NCBI GenBank assembly: GCA_003663355.1
Contig: QMZV01000026.1
Coordinates: 1 to 9,693, forward strand
Length of the DNA: 9,693 nucleotides
From: Candidatus Aenigmatarchaeota archaeon
Lineage (GTDB): Archaea > Aenigmatarchaeota > Aenigmatarchaeia > QMZS01
Direction of reading: 5' to 3'
The notes beneath the pieces were generated by a model. That model did no database searches and was not told the DNA's origin. It saw only the letters and a program-made list of their open reading frames with translations. Below, piece after piece: positions 1 through 7,763 of the stretch; positions within the stretch are counted from its first letter, which is position 1; the number at the start of each line of letters is the position of its first letter. Position numbers and translations under genes: made by a program.

Positions 1-2492
1 CTCTTTATCGGCAACCTCAACCGGATATTTTGCTTTTGCCTCTCGCTGTTTATTGCTCCTGATATTTCCTTTCCAATTTCAAATTTTTCCTCTAAATCCT
101 TATTTATTTTGTCTTCATCAACCTTCGGCCAACTTTCAAGATGAACAGATTTTTCAAAAAGACCGGAGTAAAGGTCTTCCGATAAAAAAGGTGCGAAAGG
201 GGCAAGCAATTTCAAAACTTTTTTTAGGGTGTATAACATAACCTCTCTGACTTCCTCTGATTCCGCTCTATCTCTGACCAATTTAATATATATTCTGGAG
301 AAGTCATTTATAATAAAATTAATTGTTTTTCTTGTAGCGTGGTGAAATCTGAAATTTTCCATGTCTTCCGTTATTTCTTTAACAAGAGAATTAATTTTTG
401 AGAGAAGCCATAAGTCCGGTAATTCTTTTATATCAATTATTTTATTGGAGTCTTTAAAATATGATTTAACAAAACTTACGAGATTATAAAGAGTATTGAG
501 ATTGTTTTTTATGATTTTTGCTTCTCTCAGGGAAAAATTCAATGATTCCCATGGAGCATTTGTAGAGCAAAGATGCAATCTAAGCACATCTGCCCCTATT
601 TCTTCATAAGCATCTTTTGCCCATATTACATTTCCAAGACTCTTCGACATTTTTTCTCCTTTTTCATCTAAAGTCCATCCGTTCGTACAAATTGTTTTGT
701 ATGGCGCCTCTCCGAAAATAGATATGCCGCAAATCATTAAACTGTTAAACCATCCTCTAATCTGATCCTGACTTTCATCAATTAAATCTACATGCCAAAG
801 ACTTTCAAACAAATCTTTATTTTTAAATGGATAACCAAGAGAAGCAAAGGGTGCGATTCCTGAGTCAAACCATACATCCATTATTCCGCTTTCTCTCTCC
901 ATCTCACCTCCACACTCGCATTTTAGATGAATATTGTCAACAACGGAAACTGAAATATCAAAATCTTCTGGCAAATCTTCTATGGATTTTTTTCTTAATT
1001 CTTCTCTTGAAGAAATTATTTTTAAAGATTTGCATTTTTTACAAATCCAGATCGGCAAGGGTATTCCCCAGAACCTCTGTCGGACTATTGACCAGTCAGG
1101 AGAATTCTGAACCAGATTTGAATATTGTTCTTTAACAAAATCAGGAAGCCATTTTACAGAATTAATTTCTTCCAAAATCTTTTTTTTGAGAGGACCCAGC
1201 TTTAAAAACCATTGCCTGCTCTTTCTGTAAATCAAAGGGGTTTTGCATCTCCAACATACTGGATAAGAATGCATCAATTCTGTTTTATAAAATAACAAAT
1301 CTTTTGATTCAAGATAATCAGAAATTTGTTTGTTTGCTTCGTCTATTTTCAAATTCTTAAAGATGCCTGTTTCTTCCTTTAATTTTCCTTGTTCGTCTAC
1401 TGGAGACGGAGACGGCAGACCGTAGTATTCTCCTATAGTGTAATCTTCTGCTCCATGTCCAGGGGCTATATGAACTATTCCTGTTCCAGTAGAAATATCC
1501 ACAAGATGTCCAAATTCGTCACTTCCTTCCACCTCTTTCTTCTCTTTAATCTTTCCGGCAACTCTTTTTTTCATCAGAGGTATTGAAAGAATTATTCTGT
1601 GAGCATTATTTGTTTTTTCCAGTTCTTTTTGCAGCGGAATATCCAGCAAGGGCTCATATTTCAGGCCGTCCAATTTTTTACCTTCAAATTTATCTAAAAT
1701 TTTATATTGAAGAGAAAGTTCATCCAAAAATTTCAATCTTTTCTCTGCGATAATTATTTTTTTTCCTTTTGTCTCAACTTTAACATATTTTTCGTTTGGG
1801 TGAACACAAAGAGCAACGTTTGCCGGAAGGGTCCAAGGAGTTGTTGTCCAGACGAGCAGATATTCCGACTTATCTTTTATTTTAAAAGTTATAAAAATGG
1901 AAGGACTCTTCAATTCCCGATAAGCATCCGTAACTTCATATCCGCTCAGTACGGTTTCGCAGTGAGGACACCAGAAATTTGGTTTCTCACCCGGAACGAG
2001 AAGGCCTTTCTCGTAAATTTTCTTAACCGCCCACCAGCCGGATTCTCTGTAATAATTTTCACTTGTAAGATAAGGAGCCAAATAACCTCTCCAAGCTCCG
2101 ATTTTCTTATACATGTCCATCCATTCCTTTTCATTACCAATAGCAAATTTTTTGCATTCCTCTATGAATTTATCAATTCCTATTTTATAAATGTCTTTTT
2201 TCTCCCTAATTCCAAATTTTTTCTCCACTTTGTTTTCTATTGGCAGACCTCCGCAATCAAATCCCGGCTGAAACCAGACTTTGAAACCCTGCATAAATTT
2301 GAATTTTCCCCAGACATCCTTGTAAGTTGTGGTTTTAATATGTCCGACATGTGGAGAAGCATTCACATAAGGAGGTCCGTCCAATAAATAAAATTTTTTT
2401 CCCTCTTTCCGATTTATTATTTTTTCTGGAATTTTTTCTGTTTCCCATTTTTTTTTGATTCTCTCCTCTACCTCTTTTGAATTGTACTGCAT
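1..2492 (-). CDS. ileS: Isoleucyl-tRNA synthetase, C-terminus beyond the left edge
   Basis: Class Ia synthetase charging tRNA-Ile with isoleucine in the cytoplasm. An uninterrupted frame runs from the ATG at 2492 off the left edge, giving 830 codons; I checked it codon by codon and saw no frameshift. Visible parts: HIGH-type signature HVGH (residues 48-51) after DGPPYVN; CPHC (175-178); CP1 editing domain with WTTTPWTLP (215-223) and the conserved stretch ending APGHGAEDY; CWRC (413-416); CKKC (484-487) and CECGG (from 525), probable zinc ligands; KMSKS (614-618); then the helical anticodon-binding domain, with LRLPIK at the edge. The rest of the C-terminus is outside. The usual IleRS motif D-x-H-G-L-P-I-E reads DCGGLPIE (79-86), with Gly for His. 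It lies downstream of valS and a small gene on the same strand. WTTTPWTLP and CWRC identify IleRS rather than ValRS or LeuRS. Function is confident. Confidence 0.96.
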   Translation of the reverse strand, partial: MQYNSKEVEERIKKKWETEKIPEKIINRKEGKKFYLLDGPPYVNASPHVGHIKTTTYKDVWGKFKFMQGFKVWFQPGFDCGGLPIENKVEKKFGIREKKDIYKIGIDKFIEECKKFAIGNEKEWMDMYKKIGAWRGYLAPYLTSENYYRESGWWAVKKIYEKGLLVPGEKPNFWCPHCETVLSGYEVTDAYRELKSPSIFITFKIKDKSEYLLVWTTTPWTLPANVALCVHPNEKYVKVETKGKKIIIAEKRLKFLDELSLQYKILDKFEGKKLDGLKYEPLLDIPLQKELEKTNNAHRIILSIPLMKKRVAGKIKEKKEVEGSDEFGHLVDISTGTGIVHIAPGHGAEDYTIGEYYGLPSPSPVDEQGKLKEETGIFKNLKIDEANKQISDYLESKDLLFYKTELMHSYPVCWRCKTPLIYRKSRQWFLKLGPLKKKILEEINSVKWLPDFVKEQYSNLVQNSPDWSIVRQRFWGIPLPIWICKKCKSLKIISSREELRKKSIEDLPEDFDISVSVVDNIHLKCECGGEMERESGIMDVWFDSGIAPFASLGYPFKNKDLFESLWHVDLIDESQDQIRGWFNSLMICGISIFGEAPYKTICTNGWTLDEKGEKMSKSLGNVIWAKDAYEEIGADVLRLHLCSTNAPWESLNFSLREAKIIKNNLNTLYNLVSFVKSYFKDSNKIIDIKELPDLWLLSKINSLVKEITEDMENFRFHHATRKTINFIINDFSRIYIKLVRDRAESEEVREVMLYTLKKVLKLLAPFAPFLSEDLYSGLFEKSVHLESWPKVDEDKINKDLEEKFEIGKEISGAINSERQKQNIRLRLPIK

Positions 2493-2539
2493 AAAATTAG
2501 TTAAAAATTTAAGTTTTGATAGAAATTGAAAAGAAATTA

Positions 2540-2770
2540 TTATTTTCCATATAGTTCATAAGCTTCAGCACTTATGGCTGCATCTCTAAGACACTGTTCT
2601 TTTGTATTCTTTGCATAATATATATTCATATTGAGTGGCGGTTTGTATAAATATTTGCCAGAATCAAAAGTACCCCTATCTATATATTCGTGATGCTCTT
2701 CTTCCCACTTCCTTATTTCTTCTTTTGTTCCACATATTATTACTGTCCCATCACACCCTATTGCCTTCAT
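2540..2770 (-). CDS. Hypothetical protein, 76 residues
   Basis: I do not recognise this family. The frame can be extended to a TTG at 2782, but I chose the ATG at 2770 because the best TATA box (about 2801-2810) would place the transcript start near 2779, after the TTG. The protein begins MKAIGCDGTVIICGTKEEI, a short hydrophobic strand followed by a charged helix with EEEHHEY. A Gly/Tyr-rich middle (GKYLYKPP) precedes a C-terminal helix ending AYELYGK. It has no signal peptide, membrane segment or helix-turn-helix, and only two well-separated Cys near the N-terminus (C6, C13) and one later. It lies 93 nt downstream of valS and 47 nt upstream of ileS on the same strand. Its own promoter-like region suggests separate control. 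Codon use and clean boundaries support a real gene; no function can be given. Confidence 0.7.
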   Translation of the reverse strand: MKAIGCDGTVIICGTKEEIRKWEEEHHEYIDRGTFDSGKYLYKPPLNMNIYYAKNTKEQCLRDAAISAEAYELYGK

Positions 2771-2786
2771 ATTCAACCACAATATA

Positions 2787-2818
2787 ATAGTATTTAATAC
2801 TATATATATAGTTTTCGG
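2787..2818 (-). promoter_or_regulatory. TATA promoter with overlapping inverted repeats
   Basis: Read on the minus strand, CCGAAAAC (a good BRE match) leads into TATATATATAG, about 30-40 nt before the ATG at 2770. The TATA box is the centre of a perfect 14-bp palindrome, ACTATATATATAGT (2799-2812). This overlaps a 17-bp inverted repeat with 8-nt arms, ATAGTATT and its complement around one central base (2787-2803). The half-site ACTAT/ATAGT therefore occurs three times across the TATA box and the expected transcription start, the usual place for an archaeal repressor. A second TATA-like string (TTTATATA) lies upstream near 2841-2849. Operator function is inferred; AT-rich DNA makes short palindromes common. 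Confidence 0.5.
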
Positions 2819-2863
2819 TGACGGAATATATATTTTTTAGTATATAAATCTTGCATAAAAAGG

Positions 2864-5242
2864 TCAAATCCAACAATTAACCTTAAATTCCCCCTCTTTG
2901 AACAAAACTTCCCTAACCCGATTTGTTCCTTTTATATCAGGTAGAACAAGTTTTAATTTTTCAATTTCTTCTTTCTCTGCTATTATCTCTATTCTGCTTA
3001 TTTCTTTTCCAAGGGATAATTTGTTTGATATTTTCCACTTCCTAACTTCTGCTATTACTTTTTTCAGCAATTCTCCAATTTCTAAAGAATCTTTATCTTC
3101 AATTTTCAAATCTGGGAATTCAGATAAATGGATGCTAACATCCCCCTCTGTTTTTCTGAATAAGGTCTGATATAATTCTTCTGTTATGTATGGAATAAAT
3201 GGGGCAAAAAGTTTAAGTATTCCTAACAAAACATGATATAAAGTCCATTTTGCACTTAATTTATCATTTTCACCGTAAATCCTGTATTTAACCATTTCCA
3301 AATAAAAGTCGCAGAATTCATGTTTAAAAAAAAGTTCAACAGTTCTTCTTGCCTCGCTAACTTCATATTTATCAAAAGCTTTGTGATATTCTTTAATAAC
3401 TTTACTAAATCTTGTCAAAATCCACTTATCAACCAAAGTTAGTTCAGGTTTATTTAATTTCTCAATATTTGGATGAATAAACCTTGCTGCATTCCATAAC
3501 TTAATTAAAATATCTGTGTTGTGCTTTAAATCTTTTTCATTGAAAGGCAAATCTTCTCCAACTTTTGCTGTTGTTGCCCATAACCTTAGAGAGTCTGCAC
3601 AATACTTTTCAATAATATCAAGAGGTTCAACAATATTTCCCAAAGATTTAGACATTTTCCTTCCTTTTTTATCCAAACCATGCCCAGAAATCATTATATC
3701 ATTCCATGGCAGTTTTCCTAAATGAAGATAGGATTTTAATATTGTATAGAATGCCCATGTTCTAATGATATCATGTCCCTGCGGCCTAAGAGACATCGGA
3801 AATATTTTATTAAAAAATTTCTCATCTTCTTTCCATTTTGAATTTATTAAAGGAGAAATGGAAGAGGTAAACCAAGTATCAAAAACATCCAATTCTGGAA
3901 TAAATTCATTACATCCGCATTTTGGGCATTTCTCTGGATGATCCTTCTCTGGGTCTACAGGCAATTTTCCCTCTTCTGCTAAAACAACTTCTCCACAATT
4001 TTTGCAATACCAGACAGGGAACGGAATTCCGTAATATCTTTGCCTTGAAATGCACCAATCCCATTTTAAATTATTTACCCAATCTTCATAACGCTTTCTG
4101 TAAAATTCTGGATACCAGTTTAATTTTTGGCCAAATTCAATAAGTTTTTGTTTATGTTTTAATATATTAACAAACCATTGCTTTGTAACTATAAATTCAA
4201 CAGGGGTTTTGCATCTCCAACATACTCCTACTGTTTGTTTCAATTCCTCTTGTTTGTACAAAATGTTTTTTTCCTTTAAATCATTAATTATTTGTTTCCT
4301 TCCTTCTTCTATTGTTAATCCTTTATATTGTTTTGCTAATTCATTTAATTTTCCTTCTTTTGTAATGCAGATCCTGATTGGCAATTTATGAATTTTCCAC
4401 CATTCAATATCTGTTTTATCTCCAAATGTGCAAACCATTACAGCACCGGTTCCGAATTCTGGATCAACTTTTTCATCAGCAAGGATTTTAACTTTTTGAG
4501 AGAAGATTGGGACAATTGCATTCTTGCCAATATATTTTTTATATCTCTCGTCTTCTGGATGAACCAATATTCCTACGCATGCAGGCAGCAATTCAGGTCT
4601 TGTTGTTGCTATCTCTATTTTCCCTTCTTCTTCCAAATCAAAACTCAAATAGTTTAGTGTTGTTATTCTTTCGAAGTCATCAACTTCTGCTTGGGCTAGA
4701 GCAGTCTGATGAAATGGGCACCAAATTGTCGGCTCTTCCCTTCTATAGATTTCTCCTTTCTTATATAAATCAATAAAAGATCTTTGAGCCTGTTTTTGAC
4801 AAAAACTATCAATTGTTCGGTACAACAAATCATAATTCCACGAGAATCCTAAAGCTTCAAAAATTTTAGAATACTCGTGTTCAAGTTCTGTTGAAAGATT
4901 AAAACACATCTCTCTAAATTTTTTCTTGTCAATGCTTGCTTTTGATATTTTTTTTATTTCTTCAACATATTTTTCAGTTGGCAACCCATTGTCATCAAAG
5001 CATGCTGGAAAAAAAACTTCAAATCCAAGCATCCTCCTATATCTTGCTATATACTCAAACTGTGTATAACTCATAACATGCCCTATATGCATTTTTCCTG
5101 AAGGTGTAATTGGAGGAACATCAATAGAGAATATTTTCTTTTTGGTGTTTATGTCAAACTTATAAATTTTTTCTTTTTTCCAATACTCTCTCCACCTCAA
5201 CTCAATTTCTTTAAAATTTGGTCTCTTAGGCAAAGTTTCCAT
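2864..5242 (-). CDS. valS: Valyl-tRNA synthetase, archaeal type
   Basis: Class Ia synthetase of 792 residues that charges tRNA-Val and edits mischarged threonine. The N-terminus leads to HIGH (52-55) in the context SGKMHIGHVMSYTQ, typical of ValRS. DDNGLPTE (83-90) carries the ValRS-specific Asn. The CP1 editing domain includes TTRPELLPA (213-221) and GTGAVMVCTFGD (264-275). CWRC (341-344), CKNC (413-416) and CPKCGC (439-444) are probable zinc ligands. KMSKS is at 529-533, followed by the helical anticodon-binding domain. The long C-terminal coiled coil of bacterial ValRS is absent, as expected in archaea. It is divergent from the Sm-like gene, with 66 nt between start codons, and lies upstream of the small gene and ileS on the same strand. 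The ATG at 5242 matches the family N-terminus and no Shine-Dalgarno site precedes it. The call is confident. Confidence 0.97.
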   Translation of the reverse strand: METLPKRPNFKEIELRWREYWKKEKIYKFDINTKKKIFSIDVPPITPSGKMHIGHVMSYTQFEYIARYRRMLGFEVFFPACFDDNGLPTEKYVEEIKKISKASIDKKKFREMCFNLSTELEHEYSKIFEALGFSWNYDLLYRTIDSFCQKQAQRSFIDLYKKGEIYRREEPTIWCPFHQTALAQAEVDDFERITTLNYLSFDLEEEGKIEIATTRPELLPACVGILVHPEDERYKKYIGKNAIVPIFSQKVKILADEKVDPEFGTGAVMVCTFGDKTDIEWWKIHKLPIRICITKEGKLNELAKQYKGLTIEEGRKQIINDLKEKNILYKQEELKQTVGVCWRCKTPVEFIVTKQWFVNILKHKQKLIEFGQKLNWYPEFYRKRYEDWVNNLKWDWCISRQRYYGIPFPVWYCKNCGEVVLAEEGKLPVDPEKDHPEKCPKCGCNEFIPELDVFDTWFTSSISPLINSKWKEDEKFFNKIFPMSLRPQGHDIIRTWAFYTILKSYLHLGKLPWNDIMISGHGLDKKGRKMSKSLGNIVEPLDIIEKYCADSLRLWATTAKVGEDLPFNEKDLKHNTDILIKLWNAARFIHPNIEKLNKPELTLVDKWILTRFSKVIKEYHKAFDKYEVSEARRTVELFFKHEFCDFYLEMVKYRIYGENDKLSAKWTLYHVLLGILKLFAPFIPYITEELYQTLFRKTEGDVSIHLSEFPDLKIEDKDSLEIGELLKKVIAEVRKWKISNKLSLGKEISRIEIIAEKEEIEKLKLVLPDIKGTNRVREVLFKEGEFKVNCWI

Positions 5243-5308
5243 AATTTAGCAAAAATAAAATTAGTTAAACTTCTCTTAATAAAGGTATTTAAAGTTTTAT
5301 TTAATTTT
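5243..5308. promoter_or_regulatory. Divergent promoter region, valS / Sm-like gene
   Basis: All 66 nt between the two start codons are AT-rich. On the minus strand, AAAACTTTAAATACC near 5286-5298 is a BRE/TATA match that would start valS transcription roughly 20 nt before its ATG. On the plus strand, CTTAATAAAG (about 5275-5284) lies close to the spacing for a leaderless Sm-like transcript; TATTTAAA (5286-5293) is an alternative but sits too near the ATG. The two promoters must share or overlap DNA, so the genes may compete or be co-controlled. A 15-mer at 5255-5269 recurs just before ileS. Box assignments are by eye. Confidence 0.45.
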
Positions 5309-5527
5309 ATGGAAGAAAACAGACCAATAGATGCGCTAAATAATTCAAAAGGGAAGAGAGTGCTGTTGAGACTAAAGAACGGAATTGAAATATCAGGGAC
5401 TCTAAAAGCTCAGGATTTACATCTGAATATGTGGTTGACAGATGTTGAGTTAAAAAAGGAAGAAGAGACAACAAAATACAAAGACATGCTTGTTAGAGGC
5501 GACACAGTTCTTTACATTATTCTTTAG
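5309..5527 (+). CDS. Sm-like (Lsm/SmAP) RNA-binding protein
   Basis: This 72-residue protein covers one Sm fold and nothing else, the usual form of archaeal SmAPs. These assemble into heptameric rings that bind U-rich RNA and are implicated in RNA processing and decay. The Sm1 motif spans about residues 5-47: the N-terminal helix RPIDAL, the strand VLLRLKNGIEISG and QDLHLNMWL, with the D-x-H-x-N signature at D36, H38 and N40. The Sm2 motif is MLVRGDTVLYI (60-70) with R63-G64-D65. The uridine-contacting His, Asn and Arg known from the family are all present. The variable loop between motifs is acidic and Lys-rich (KKEEETTKYK). The gene is divergent from valS and convergent with purM. The ATG gives the standard short N-terminus. 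No common archaeal partner such as ribosomal protein L37e follows. Confidence 0.94.
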   Translation: MEENRPIDALNNSKGKRVLLRLKNGIEISGTLKAQDLHLNMWLTDVELKKEEETTKYKDMLVRGDTVLYIIL

Positions 5528-5591
5528 CACATCTGAAGGGGGTTATAAAAAAATTTTCAAATTAATAACAGCAAAGACAAGCAAAGGATAG

Positions 5592-5602
5592 AAAAAATTT
5601 TT
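5592..5602. terminator. Candidate T-tract terminator between convergent genes
   Basis: The 85-nt gap between the Sm-like gene and purM (5528-5612) contains no gene. It holds an A6T5 block that gives a T6 run 16-21 nt after the purM stop on the minus strand and a T5 run on the plus strand. A second A7 run at 5547-5553 offers a T7 tract on the minus strand. Archaeal RNA polymerase stops at such T runs without needing a hairpin. In DNA this AT-rich, chance runs are common, so confidence is low. Confidence 0.35.
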
Positions 5603-5612
5603 AAGAATCTGT

Positions 5613-6623
5613 CTACCAATAGTTTCGCAAAATAATTTTATCATTTATTACAACTTTTCTTTCACCTTTTTCCAGCGAACCCAAATCTAGGCAAATTTCA
5701 TTTTCCTTTTCAATTTTGCTAATTACATCTTCCTTATTCTCTTTTTTTACTCCAACTACCAAACCAATTCCCATATTAAATACACTATACATCTCCGCAT
5801 CTGATACATTTAATTTTTCTTGTATTAATTTAAAAATAGGACTCACCTCTGAAATTTTTAATTTTGCATATAAATTTGATGGCAGCACTCTTATTAAATT
5901 TTTAAAGCCTCCTCCAGTTATATGTGCAAAAAATTCTACATCATCTCTAAGTTCTGTCATTAGTTTTGAATAAATTTTTGTTTTGGTTGTTAATTCTTCT
6001 CCAAGAGTTTTATCAGATTCTGGAACTTTATCATATAAATCCATTATTCCATCTTCATATAATCTCCTTGCCAATGTTAATCCATTTGAGTGAATTCCAG
6101 AACTTTTTATTCCGAGGAGAATTAAATCTGGTTCTAAATTGTTTCTTTTTTTAATATATGTTCTATGTTTATCTTCATCTTCCATTCCGAACACAAAACC
6201 AATCCAATCAAAAGTATATTCTTTTATTTGATCTGGCAAACTTGCAAATTCTCCTCCGGCTGGAATAACTTTAGCCATCTCACAAGCCTTATTCAAACTT
6301 TTTCCGAGTTCTTTGCTAAGTTCTGGATCCGGTTTATTTGTTGAGATACAATTCACAAAATATAAAGGTGGTATAAATTCTGATGCCAAGTCATTGACAT
6401 TCATTGCAACCAAATCATAACCAATGTTAGAGTAATCTCCAACAGCCTGATAACACAAAATTTTGCTACCTATACCATCTGAACTAAAACCCAAAGCTTT
6501 TCCATATTTGTAATCATATTTGGCAAATATTCCTTCCAAGTTTGTTTTCAGTTCAGATACCAAACTTTTTATAGAGTTTCCCTCTAATTCAATATTTACA
6601 CCGCTTTTTGCGTATTTATCCAT
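5613..6623 (-). CDS. purM: Phosphoribosylformylglycinamidine cyclo-ligase (AIR synthetase)
   Basis: PurM performs the fifth step of de novo purine synthesis, ATP-dependent closure of FGAM to aminoimidazole ribotide (AIR), in the cytoplasm. At 336 residues it has about the normal length. It starts with YAKSGVNIELEGN, matching the family's Y-x-D-AGV-D-I-x-x-GN opening, which supports the ATG at 6623. Further motifs are SSDGIGSK (47-54), the ATP-binding signature; IGYDLVAMNVNDL (67-79); PAGGE (121-125); KSSGIHSNG (163-171); HITGGG (224-229); and FNMGIGL (252-258). The residues after GGE read FASLPD where many homologues have TAEMPG, a modest divergence. No other purine gene is in the window, so it appears to stand alone. 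It is divergent from trm1 by 15 nt and convergent with the Sm-like gene. The internal motif set rules out the paralogues PurL, SelD, ThiL and HypE. Confidence 0.94.
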   Translation of the reverse strand: MDKYAKSGVNIELEGNSIKSLVSELKTNLEGIFAKYDYKYGKALGFSSDGIGSKILCYQAVGDYSNIGYDLVAMNVNDLASEFIPPLYFVNCISTNKPDPELSKELGKSLNKACEMAKVIPAGGEFASLPDQIKEYTFDWIGFVFGMEDEDKHRTYIKKRNNLEPDLILLGIKSSGIHSNGLTLARRLYEDGIMDLYDKVPESDKTLGEELTTKTKIYSKLMTELRDDVEFFAHITGGGFKNLIRVLPSNLYAKLKISEVSPIFKLIQEKLNVSDAEMYSVFNMGIGLVVGVKKENKEDVISKIEKENEICLDLGSLEKGERKVVINDKIILRNYW

Positions 6624-6638
6624 AATAAAATAAAATTT
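6612..6638. promoter_or_regulatory. Compressed divergent promoters, purM / trm1
   Basis: Only 15 nt (6624-6638) separate the purM and trm1 start codons. The best plus-strand TATA candidate, TATTTAT (6613-6619), begins 26 nt before the trm1 ATG and lies inside the first codons of purM. For purM, the minus-strand string CATAAATTTTATT overlaps the trm1 start codon and gap. Each promoter therefore seems embedded in the other gene's 5' end. Neither start has a Shine-Dalgarno sequence. The assignments are inferred from spacing and base pattern. Confidence 0.35.
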
Positions 6639-7763
6639 ATGAAACTAGAGATTAAAAAAGAAGGAAAAATTAAATTTTTCGTGCCAACTGGAAGAAAAAT
6701 TACAAAAAAAGACGAAGTTTTTTACAATCCTGAAATGAAATTTGACAGGGATTTGAGCGAAGTAATTGTATCAATTTTAAAGCCAAAGAAAATTTGCGAT
6801 TGTTTGGCTGGGAGCGGTGTTAGAAGTTTAAGATACAAATCCATTTTGGATAATGCAGAGGTTGTTGCGAACGATAAAAATCCAAAAGCTTCAGAATTGA
6901 TTAAAAAAAATGCAAGATTAAATAAGTTTAAAATAAGAGTTGAAAATAAAGATGCAAATGTGTTGATGTTTGGAGAAAAATTTGATTTTATTGATATTGA
7001 TCCTTTTGGTTCTCCAATTTACTTTTTAGATTCTTGTGCAAGAGCAATAAAAAATCATGGAAATGTGGCGATAACGGCAACCGATACTGCACCTTTATGC
7101 GGAACTTCTCTTCTGACTTGTCTGAGAAGGTACGGAATAAAAAGTTTGAGAACAGATTTTTCAAAAGAACTTGGTTTGAGAATTTTAATTTCTGCTACAA
7201 TAAAAAATTTTGCGAGATATGATCTTGCATTCAAACCAATCTTCTCTTATTGCAGAAGACATTATTTTAGGGTTTTTGGGAAAATTGAAAGGGGCGCTAA
7301 AAGAGCAGACAAATTATTAAAAAATTTTGATTATATCTCTTACTGCCAGAAATGCGGATGGAGAAAGGAAGGAATTTTTGAAAAGTGCGGATTTTGCGGA
7401 AATAAAACAAGTTTAATTCAGGAGATTTATCTTGGCGATTTTGCTCAAAAAGAATTTTGCAATAAAATTTTAGAAAAATGGTGGTCAATTGTGAAGAAAT
7501 TTGAACTTCAAGGAAAATTAGAAGAACTTCCCAGAAAAGAATTTGAATATCTTCCAAATATAAGTAGATTTATAAGAACGATAAGGAATGAGCAAAATTA
7601 TCCGCCCTATTATGAAATTCATAAACTTTGCAAATTAAATAAAAAGCAACCGAAGGAGATGGGATTGTTGCTTGAAAAACTTGACGCAGAAAGAACCCAT
7701 TTTTCTCCATTGGGAATAAAAACAAGGAAAAGTTTTGAGGAGATTTTGAAAGCTTTGGATTGA
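6639..7763 (+). CDS. trm1: tRNA (guanine26-N2)-dimethyltransferase
   Basis: Trm1 uses S-adenosylmethionine to form N2,N2-dimethylguanosine at position 26 of tRNAs, stabilising the fold between D and anticodon arms. It is standard in archaea and eukaryotes. At 374 residues it is near the usual archaeal length. Order of motifs: FYNPEMKFDRDLS (28-40), the family N-terminal signature; DCLAGSGVRSLRY (54-66), the SAM-binding loop; acidic strand end VVANDKNP (75-82); DIDPFGSP (119-126), the catalytic motif; TATDTAPLCG (146-155); RHYFRVF (217-223); then a Trm1-specific zinc site with CQKC (236-239) and CGFC (250-253). The C-terminal domain ends with HFSPLGIKT, typical of the family. The ATG at 6639 lacks a Shine-Dalgarno site. 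It is divergent from purM and convergent with the Nudix gene. The call is secure. Confidence 0.96.
   Translation: MKLEIKKEGKIKFFVPTGRKITKKDEVFYNPEMKFDRDLSEVIVSILKPKKICDCLAGSGVRSLRYKSILDNAEVVANDKNPKASELIKKNARLNKFKIRVENKDANVLMFGEKFDFIDIDPFGSPIYFLDSCARAIKNHGNVAITATDTAPLCGTSLLTCLRRYGIKSLRTDFSKELGLRILISATIKNFARYDLAFKPIFSYCRRHYFRVFGKIERGAKRADKLLKNFDYISYCQKCGWRKEGIFEKCGFCGNKTSLIQEIYLGDFAQKEFCNKILEKWWSIVKKFELQGKLEELPRKEFEYLPNISRFIRTIRNEQNYPPYYEIHKLCKLNKKQPKEMGLLLEKLDAERTHFSPLGIKTRKSFEEILKALD

Noticed and set aside
1707..2387. 226-codon open frame on the plus strand
   Set aside because: It lies wholly antisense to ileS, whose frame is verified by synthetase motifs; the translation has low-complexity Phe/Ser-rich content and no family pattern. 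Other plus-strand frames over ileS and valS are rejected for the same reason.
2771..2782. TTG start four codons upstream of the small gene
   Set aside because: The best TATA box predicts a transcript beginning after this TTG, and an ATG follows in frame.
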